A DNA stretch of 64,000 nt from NCBI GenBank assembly GCA_964432415.1, contig CAYSNW010000009.1, forward strand, positions 1 through 64,000. The letters are read 5' to 3'. Positions 58,560-64,000 of this stretch are shown here, piece by piece. The position numbers were made by a program, and so were the translations under genes. The notes beneath the pieces are model-generated. The model worked only from the letters and a program-made list of their open reading frames with translations. It had not been told where the DNA came from and did not search any database. Source of the DNA: JAFECT01 sp964432415. Its GTDB lineage: Bacteria; Pseudomonadota; Alphaproteobacteria; Caulobacterales; Caulobacteraceae. The first letter of the stretch is position 1. Each line of letters starts with the position of its first letter.

Positions 58560-59453
58560 ATGACGAGCACCGAAACCGCTGAGCCGCGCCGGCGCACGAT
58601 CGACCTGCCCGAGCGGGGCGGCACGATGGCGGCCCTGGAGTTCGGCCCCTCAGATCAGCCCATCGCGATGGTGTTCAGCCACGCCAACGGCTTCAACGCC
58701 CTGACCTACCGCGCCCTGCTGGCGCCGCTCGCCGCGCGCCGGCGCATCCTGGCCATCGACCTGCGCGGCCACGGCCACACCCGCCTGCCCACGATCACCG
58801 AGGGACGGCGATCCTGGGAGGACATCCGCGACGACCTGCTGGCGCTCTGCGCGAAAGAGGACCTCGGCGACTCGGTCCTGGCCGGCCATTCCATGGGCGC
58901 CACCACCAGCCTGCTGGCCGCCGCCGAGGCGCCGGGACGAGTGCGCTCCCTGGTGCTGGCCGAGCCGGTGATCGTGCCCCGCGCAGACTTCCTCGCCGGG
59001 ACCGCGGGCGAGCCTGAGGACTCGGTGATCGTTCAGGGGGGCCTGCGCCGGCGCGCCGTGTTCGACAGCCGCGAGGCGGTGCTCGAGGCCTTCACCGGGC
59101 GGGGGCCTTTCAAGCGCTGGACGTCCGAGATGCTGGCCGATTACGTCGCCGACGGCGTCACCGACCGGCCGGACGGAACCGTCGAGCTGGCCTGCGCGCC
59201 GGCCTGGGAAGTGTCGAACTATCTGAACCAGAACCACGACAGCTGGGGCGCGCTGGCGCGCGTCCGCTGTCCCGTGCGCATCCTGAAGGCGGCCCAGCAC
59301 TCGACCTTCCAGCTGGCGCCCGAACTCGACGCCCTGATCGACTCAGGCCGGGTCGGGCTGGAGACGGTGGAGGGCGCCAGCCACTTTCTGCCGATGGAAT
59401 ATCCCGAACGCGTGCAGGCGGCGCTCCGGGCCGCGTTGGGTCAGGGGGGCTAG
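58560..59453 (+). CDS. Alpha/beta hydrolase
   Basis: A 297-residue cytosolic alpha/beta hydrolase. The nucleophile is in VLAGHSMGATTS and the oxyanion-side motif in FSHANGFNALTYRAL; DLRGHGHT follows, and the catalytic His is in EGASHFLPMEYPE. It precedes the Rieske oxygenase gene by three bases, so the two share an operon. It may hydrolyse an ester or carbon-carbon bond of an aromatic intermediate. No signal peptide. Substrate is unknown. Confidence 0.92.
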   Translation: MTSTETAEPRRRTIDLPERGGTMAALEFGPSDQPIAMVFSHANGFNALTYRALLAPLAARRRILAIDLRGHGHTRLPTITEGRRSWEDIRDDLLALCAKEDLGDSVLAGHSMGATTSLLAAAEAPGRVRSLVLAEPVIVPRADFLAGTAGEPEDSVIVQGGLRRRAVFDSREAVLEAFTGRGPFKRWTSEMLADYVADGVTDRPDGTVELACAPAWEVSNYLNQNHDSWGALARVRCPVRILKAAQHSTFQLAPELDALIDSGRVGLETVEGASHFLPMEYPERVQAALRAALGQGG

Positions 59454-59456
59454 AAC

Positions 59457-60482
59457 ATGTTTCTGCGCAATCGCTGGTACGTCGCCGGCTGGGACTTCGA
59501 GATCGACCGCAATCCGCTGGGGCGCACCATCTGCGGCGAGCCCATCGTGCTGTACCGGCGCCTGGACCGCTCGATCGTGGCCCTGCACGACGCCTGTCCG
59601 CACCGCCTGCTGCCCCTGTCGATGGGGATCAAGGAGGGCGACAACCTGCGCTGCCGCTACCACGGCCTGATGGTCGACGGGGCGGGCCGGTGCCTGGAGA
59701 TGCCGATCAAGAGCGACGCGCCCAATCCCAATGTGAGCGTGCGCGCCTATCCGACGCTGGAGCGCTACCGCTTCGTCTGGGTCTGGATCGGCGAGGCCGA
59801 CAAGGCCGATCCCACCCTGGTCCCGGACCTGTGGCCCTGCGAGCGCGACGGCTGGACCTCGGACGGCGGCTACTACCGCATCGCCTGCGACTACCGGCTG
59901 CTGATCGACAACCTGATGGACCTGACGCACGAGACCTATGTGCACCAGGGCTCCATCGGCCAGCCGGAGCTGATGGAGACCCCGATCGAGACCCACAAGG
60001 ACGGCGACCGGGTCGTGGTCACCCGCTGGATCCCCGACATCGACGCCCCGCCCTTCTGGCGCGATGCGCTCAAGCAGCCGGGCCCGGTGGACCGCTGGCA
60101 GATCTGCCACTTCCTGGAGCCGTCCAACGTCATCATCGACGTGGGCGTGGCGCCGGTCGCGGCGGGCGCCACCATCGAGGATCATGACCAGGGCGTGCGC
60201 GGATTCGTCATCGACTGCATGACGCCCGAGAGCGAGACCACCACCCACTACTTCTGGGGCATGGCGCGCAACTTCGACATCGAGGACCTGGGCTTCACCG
60301 CCCGCTTCAAGGCCCAGCAGGCCAGGGTGTTCGCCGAAGACGTGGTGATCCTGGAGGCCCAGCAGCGCTCGATCGCGGCCAATCCGGGGGCGCGGGTGCG
60401 GGTGTTCAACATCGACGCCGGCGGGGCGCACGCGCGCGCCGTGATCGAGCGGATGCTGAAGGCGCAGGCGACGGGCGACTGA
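59457..60482 (+). CDS. Rieske non-heme iron oxygenase, vanillate O-demethylase-type
   Basis: A 341-residue oxygenase. The Rieske [2Fe-2S] ligands are Cys47, His49 (CPH) and Cys66, His69 (CRYH). The mononuclear iron site is in DNLMDLTHETYVHQG (151-165; His158 and His163, with Asp/Asn nearby). Length and pattern match VanA-type demethylases of methoxylated aromatic acids, which would produce protocatechuate for the lig genes. No reductase gene (vanB) is next to it, so electrons must come from elsewhere. Substrate (vanillate or related) is inferred. Confidence 0.88.
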   Translation: MFLRNRWYVAGWDFEIDRNPLGRTICGEPIVLYRRLDRSIVALHDACPHRLLPLSMGIKEGDNLRCRYHGLMVDGAGRCLEMPIKSDAPNPNVSVRAYPTLERYRFVWVWIGEADKADPTLVPDLWPCERDGWTSDGGYYRIACDYRLLIDNLMDLTHETYVHQGSIGQPELMETPIETHKDGDRVVVTRWIPDIDAPPFWRDALKQPGPVDRWQICHFLEPSNVIIDVGVAPVAAGATIEDHDQGVRGFVIDCMTPESETTTHYFWGMARNFDIEDLGFTARFKAQQARVFAEDVVILEAQQRSIAANPGARVRVFNIDAGGAHARAVIERMLKAQATGD

Positions 60483-60485
60483 GGC

Positions 60486-61325
60486 TTAGCCGTTTTCCAG
60501 GATCAGATGTCCGACCGCCGTGTTCGACGCAGGCACGTGGTAGAAGCGCCGGACCTCGCGCACCTTTTCGTCCAGGGCGCCGCGCATGATCAGCCACATG
60601 ACCAGCTCGATGCCTTCCGAGCCCGCCTCGCGCACATAGTCGATGTGGGGGACGGCCGCCTGGCCGGCCGGGTCATCGACCAGCCGGTCGAGGAAGGCGG
60701 TGTCGAACTCGCGGTTGATCAGGCCGGCGCGCGGGCCCTGCAGCTGGTGGCTCATGCCGCCGGTGCCGATGATCATCACCTTCAGGTCCTCGGGGAAGCT
60801 CTCCACCGCGCGGCGGATGGCCTTGCCGAGGTTCAGGCAACGGTGGCCGGTGGGCGGCGGGTACTGCACCACATTGACCGCCAGCGGGATGATCTTGCAG
60901 GGCCAGGCCTCGGGCTGGCCGAACATCAGCGACAGCGGCACGGTCAGGCCGTGGTCGACGTCCATCCGGTTGACGATGGTCATGTCGAACTCGTCGAGGA
61001 TCAGGGACTGGGCCAGGTGCCAGGCCAGCTCGGGGTGGCCCTGCACGACCGGCACGGGACGCGGGCCCCAGCCCTCGTCGGCCGGCGCGAACTCGGCGGC
61101 GCAGCCGAGGGCGAAGGTCGGGATCAGCTCCAGCGAAAAGGCCGAGGCATGGTCGTTGTAGACCACGATGACCACATCAGGCTTCTCCGCCGCGATCCAC
61201 TGCTTGGCGAAGTCGTAGCCGGCGAAGACCGGCGCCCAGTACGGCTCGGACGCCTTGCCGTTGTCGAGCGCGGCGCCGATGGCGGGCACATGGCTGGTGG
61301 CGACCCCGGCGGTGATCCTGGCCAC
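60486..61325 (-). CDS. ligB: Protocatechuate 4,5-dioxygenase beta subunit
   Basis: A 279-residue class III extradiol dioxygenase. Iron ligands: His12 in TSHVPA, His59 in YNDHAS and the glutamate in GSEGIELVMW. Other signatures are VVQGHPELA, MDVDHGLTVPL and IGTGGMSHQLQGPRAGL. With LigA it opens protocatechuate to 4-carboxy-2-hydroxymuconate-6-semialdehyde. It starts with GTG at 61325, whose first base is the last base of the ligA stop, so they are coupled. It ends four bases from the convergent Rieske gene stop. Confidence 0.94.
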   Translation of the reverse strand: MARITAGVATSHVPAIGAALDNGKASEPYWAPVFAGYDFAKQWIAAEKPDVVIVVYNDHASAFSLELIPTFALGCAAEFAPADEGWGPRPVPVVQGHPELAWHLAQSLILDEFDMTIVNRMDVDHGLTVPLSLMFGQPEAWPCKIIPLAVNVVQYPPPTGHRCLNLGKAIRRAVESFPEDLKVMIIGTGGMSHQLQGPRAGLINREFDTAFLDRLVDDPAGQAAVPHIDYVREAGSEGIELVMWLIMRGALDEKVREVRRFYHVPASNTAVGHLILENG

Positions 61326-61711
61326 TAGCGGTGCTCCTTCTTGGAACGGTTGCCTTCGATGGAACGACCGCCGTTGAGCATCATCTCGGCGTATTCCGGC
61401 TGGGTGACCCCGCTCATGATCGCGGCGATCTGCTGGAAGGACAGGCCATCGGTCGCGGCGATCTTGGAGGTGAAATAGATGTTGCCGCCGAGCGCGATCA
61501 TCCGGTTCCAGTCTCGGTCCAGGACCGAGCGTTTCTGCTCCTCGCTCATCGGCCAGCGGTCGAGATAGGCCCGCTGGTCGGCCTTGAAGGCCTCGCGGTT
61601 CGCCGCCTGCATCAGTGACATGCAGAACATGTTCAGGTGGTAGCCCAGGCGCGACTGTTCGGCGTCGAACAGGGTGGTGCCGGGGATGTCCTTGAAGGGG
61701 TTGTCGGCCAT
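61325..61711 (-). CDS. ligA: Protocatechuate 4,5-dioxygenase alpha subunit
   Basis: A 128-residue alpha subunit: IPGTTLFDAEQSRLGYHLNM, NREAFKADQRAYLDRWPMSE and MIALGGNIYFTSKIAATDGLS are typical. It caps the LigB active site. ATG 61711 has GGAGG upstream and lies two bases past the preceding gene's stop. The frame extends far upstream only as a shadow of ligI. Confidence 0.94.
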   Translation of the reverse strand: MADNPFKDIPGTTLFDAEQSRLGYHLNMFCMSLMQAANREAFKADQRAYLDRWPMSEEQKRSVLDRDWNRMIALGGNIYFTSKIAATDGLSFQQIAAIMSGVTQPEYAEMMLNGGRSIEGNRSKKEHR

Positions 61712-61713
61712 GG

Positions 61714-62613
61714 TCAGGCGACCTCCTCGGGCCAGTAGAGGCGCATGGGATTGTCCACCAGCAGCCTGCGCTGCAGCTCGGCCGTGGGCGCGATCTTCGG
61801 GATGAAGTCGACCAGCTGGCCCTCGTCGGGGGTGTGGGTCTTCATGTTGGGATGGGGCCAGTCGGTCCCCCACAGCACGCGGTCGGGATACGCCTCCACG
61901 ATGCGGCGGCCGAAGGGGACGACGTCCTCGTAGGCCGGCGGGCCCAATTTCGACAGACGCTCCGGGCAGGTGACCTTGCACCAGATGTCGTCGCGCGCGG
62001 CCATGAAGGCGACGAAGCGGTCGAACCCGGGCCCGTCGGCGGGCTCGGCGACGTCCGGCGTGCCCATGTGGTCGACCACCAGGGGCGCGGGCAACGACAG
62101 GAAGAAGTCGGACAGCTCCGCCAGCTCCTCGGCCACGAAATAGATCACGATATGCCAGCCCAGCGGCGCGATACGCGCGGCGATCTCGCTGAGCTCGTCC
62201 GGGTCGAGCCGGTCCGCCAGCCGCTTGACGAAGTTGAAGCGCACGCCGCGAACGCCCTGTTCGTGAAGCCGGGCTAGCTCCCCGTCGGTGATGTCGCGCT
62301 TGACCGTGGCCACGCCCCGGGCCGTGCCGTTTGAGTGGGCGATGGCGTCGACCAGGGCGCGGTTGTCGGCGCCGTGGCAAGTGGCCTGCACGATCACCGA
62401 ACGCGAGAAACCCAGGTGTTTGCGCAGCGCCCACAGCTGATCCTTGGACCCGTCGCAGGGCGTGTATTTGCGGCTGGGCGCGTACGGGAAGACGTCACCC
62501 GGCCCGAACACATGGCAGTGGGCGTCCACCGCTCCGGGCGGCGGGACAAAGGCCGGCTTCGACGGCGAGGGGTGCCAGACCCGCCAGCCCATATCCATGA
62601 CGAAGGCGCTCAC
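61714..62613 (-). CDS. ligI: 2-pyrone-4,6-dicarboxylate hydrolase
   Basis: A 299-residue amidohydrolase-fold enzyme of the LigI family. Active-site motifs are VDAHCHVFGP (His-x-His), LVVDHMGTPD and WGTDWPHPN (Asp), with CDGSKDQ and RFNFVKRL also typical. It opens the pyrone lactone to 4-oxalomesaconate. The GTG start at 62613 overlaps the ligJ stop by four bases (GTGA), giving coupling. The pyrone is formed from the LigAB product by a dehydrogenase (LigC) that is not in the window. Confidence 0.93.
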   Translation of the reverse strand: MSAFVMDMGWRVWHPSPSKPAFVPPPGAVDAHCHVFGPGDVFPYAPSRKYTPCDGSKDQLWALRKHLGFSRSVIVQATCHGADNRALVDAIAHSNGTARGVATVKRDITDGELARLHEQGVRGVRFNFVKRLADRLDPDELSEIAARIAPLGWHIVIYFVAEELAELSDFFLSLPAPLVVDHMGTPDVAEPADGPGFDRFVAFMAARDDIWCKVTCPERLSKLGPPAYEDVVPFGRRIVEAYPDRVLWGTDWPHPNMKTHTPDEGQLVDFIPKIAPTAELQRRLLVDNPMRLYWPEEVA

Positions 62614-63632
62614 CGGCCCTGGCTCTTCAGGATGGCGTCGAGCCGCGGATAGACGCGCCGGGCATTGGTCTCGAACACCTTGTGCTTGTCGGCCTCGGGA
62701 ATGGGCAGGGCGTCGATGTAGCGCTTGGTGTCGTCGAAATACTGGCCGGTCTCCGGATCGATGCCGCGCACCGCGCCCACCATCTCCGAGCCGAACAGGA
62801 TGTTGTCGACGTCGATGACGCGGAACAGCAGGTCGATGCCGGGCTGGTGGTAGACGCAGGTGTCGAAGAACACGTTCTTCATCACGTGGTCCCTCAGCGC
62901 GGGCCGCTTGAGCATGTCCGCCAGGCCCCGGTAACGGCCCCAGTGGTAGGGAACCGCCCCGCCGCCGTGGGGAATGATGAAGCGCAGGTCGGGGAAGTCG
63001 CGGAACAGGTCGCCCTCGAGGAACTGCATGAAGGCGGTGGTGTCGGCGTTGATGTAATGGGCGCCGGTGGCGTGGAAGTTCGGATTGCACGAGCCCGAGA
63101 CGTGCACCATGGCCGGCACGTCCAGCTCGATCATCTTCTCGAAGAACGGATACCAGGCCCGGTCGGTCAGGCGCGCGCTGGTCCAGTGGCCGCCCGAGGG
63201 ATCGGGGTTGAGGTTGCAGCCGACAAAACCCAGCTCGTTCACGCAGCGCTCAAGCTCGGCGATGGAGTTGGCGATGGGAACGCCCGGCGACTGGGGCAAC
63301 TGGCAGACGCCGACGAAGCTCTCGGGAAACAGCTCGACGACGCGCTGGATCAGGTCGTTGCAGCGCCGGGTCCAGGCGCGGCTGACCGCCTCGTCGCCGA
63401 CGTGGTGGGCCATGGTCGAGGCGCGCGGCGAGAAGACGGTCAGGTCGGCCCCGCGCTCGCGGATCAGGCGCAGCTGGTTCTTCTCGATGCTCTCGGAGAT
63501 CTCGTCGTCGGAAATCACCGGATAGGCCGCGTCGGTGTCGCCGCCGGCCTTGAAGGCGGCCTTCTGCTGTTCGCGCCACAGGTTATGGGGCTCGGGGGCG
63601 GTGGTGTAGTGGCCGTGGCAGTCGATGATCAT
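62610..63632 (-). CDS. ligJ: 4-oxalomesaconate hydratase
   Basis: A 340-residue amidohydrolase-superfamily protein that hydrates 4-oxalomesaconate. Motifs: IIDCHGHYTTAPEP (His-x-His), NLNPDPSGGHW, VHVSGSCNPNFHATGAHY, IIPHGGGAVPYHWGRYRGL, FFDTCVYHQPGIDLL and FGSEMVGA. ATG 63632 overlaps the stop of the upstream gene by four bases (ATGA). It precedes ligI. The aldolase step (LigK) is not in the window. Confidence 0.93.
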   Translation of the reverse strand: MIIDCHGHYTTAPEPHNLWREQQKAAFKAGGDTDAAYPVISDDEISESIEKNQLRLIRERGADLTVFSPRASTMAHHVGDEAVSRAWTRRCNDLIQRVVELFPESFVGVCQLPQSPGVPIANSIAELERCVNELGFVGCNLNPDPSGGHWTSARLTDRAWYPFFEKMIELDVPAMVHVSGSCNPNFHATGAHYINADTTAFMQFLEGDLFRDFPDLRFIIPHGGGAVPYHWGRYRGLADMLKRPALRDHVMKNVFFDTCVYHQPGIDLLFRVIDVDNILFGSEMVGAVRGIDPETGQYFDDTKRYIDALPIPEADKHKVFETNARRVYPRLDAILKSQGR

Positions 63633-64000
63633 GGCTTGGCTCCGGCCGACTGTTTCAGGATGGCGTCCAGCATGGGGCCGAGCTCGTCGTCGGCGTGGGC
63701 GCGGAAGGCGGCGGCCCAGTCCTGGCGTTCCGCCGTAGCGCGGCTCATGAGCGGCTCGACTCCGGCCTCGTCCACGGTGCGGGCGACCTCGCGCATCTCC
63801 TCGGCCCGGCGCACGGCGTGCTCCAGCGAGCGGGAGATCATGTAGCGGGCGAGCTTCGGCCAGTCGGGGACCGGAATCAGGTCCGACAGCGAGGCCAGCA
63901 CCTGGGCCTCGACGCCGTACTGGCGCGCCGTCAGCATCGACTCGGTCAGCAGGGCCTCGACACCCTTGATCATCACGCTGCGGCACATCTTGGTGGCCGA
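63629..64000 (-). CDS. Partial NAD(P)-dependent dehydrogenase-like protein, C-terminal DUF1932-type part
   Basis: Only the C-terminal ~124 residues lie in the window; the gene continues past the right edge. KMCRSVMIKGVEALLTESML, ARQYGVEAQVLASL and VEPLMSRATAERQDWAA match the C-terminal helical domain of 6-phosphogluconate-dehydrogenase-like proteins (DUF1932) often found in lig clusters. The start is outside. Its stop overlaps the ligJ start. It may belong to the protocatechuate 4,5-cleavage operon, but its reaction cannot be judged from this piece. Confidence 0.78.
   Translation of the reverse strand, partial: SATKMCRSVMIKGVEALLTESMLTARQYGVEAQVLASLSDLIPVPDWPKLARYMISRSLEHAVRRAEEMREVARTVDEAGVEPLMSRATAERQDWAAAFRAHADDELGPMLDAILKQSAGAKP

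Overview
The window is high-GC DNA from a free-living alphaproteobacterium. The best guess is Caulobacterales, close to Phenylobacterium or Caulobacter. This is an inference from the chvI-chvG-hprK-EIIA-HPr gene order, the TonB-receptor style of nutrient uptake, many GTG/TTG starts and the intergenic palindromes. No prophage genome, insertion sequence, CRISPR array or rRNA was found. There is one tRNA, tRNA-Arg(CCG).

Layout, left half. 0-11 kb holds housekeeping and isolated genes: a small lipoprotein, an orphan contractile-tail sheath protein, S-adenosylhomocysteinase with a perfect 22-bp operator-like palindrome upstream, a polysaccharide deacetylase, kynureninase, two tandem M61 peptidases, and biotin synthase with a REP-like hairpin in its leader. 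11-17 kb holds a response regulator, the PTS-like HPr/EIIA/HPr-kinase genes joined to the ChvG-ChvI envelope-stress two-component system, and a conserved 570-residue protein of unknown role. 17-24 kb holds an M16 protease and a tight three-gene operon: a ferritin-like protein with an eight-cysteine patch, a DUF692 multinuclear iron oxidase (MNIO), and a DUF2063 partner. The last two are the usual peptide-modifying pair of bufferin-type systems, so the large ferritin-like protein is a candidate unusual substrate. 24-31 kb holds polA, a 28-residue lipoprotein, glyoxalase I, small conserved proteins, an ABC ATPase, a DUF3995 membrane protein, and the tRNA, whose 3' end runs into a secreted-protein gene.

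Right half (31-64 kb) looks like an aromatic and plant-polyphenol catabolic region. A TonB receptor and four exported esterases (two tannase/feruloyl-esterase type, one PF20091-type hydrolase, one CocE/NonD type) would take up and cleave esters. A ten-gene minus-strand run (50.9 to 40.6 kb) joins a TRAP transporter to a two-subunit 2-hydroxyacyl-CoA dehydratase/benzoyl-CoA-reductase-like enzyme, two family III CoA-transferases, DUF3237, a CapA-type protein and an MFS exporter. Next come another CoA-transferase, two MarR regulators, a FadJ-type beta-oxidation enzyme, a thiolase and an acyl-CoA synthetase. Last are an alpha/beta hydrolase, a Rieske oxygenase of the vanillate demethylase type, and the protocatechuate 4,5-cleavage genes ligB, ligA, ligI and ligJ with a partial dehydrogenase-like gene at the edge.

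Three intergenic regions in the 51-58.5 kb part carry near-identical 15-bp palindromes, GTATGTATTACATAC or one mismatch from it. They sit before the CoA-transferase, between marR and fadJ, and between the acyl-CoA synthetase and the hydrolase/Rieske pair. This suggests one MarR-type repressor coordinates activation, side-chain shortening and ring demethylation before ring cleavage. Four different intergenic inverted-repeat elements, three of them beside the 3' ends of genes, complete the picture.
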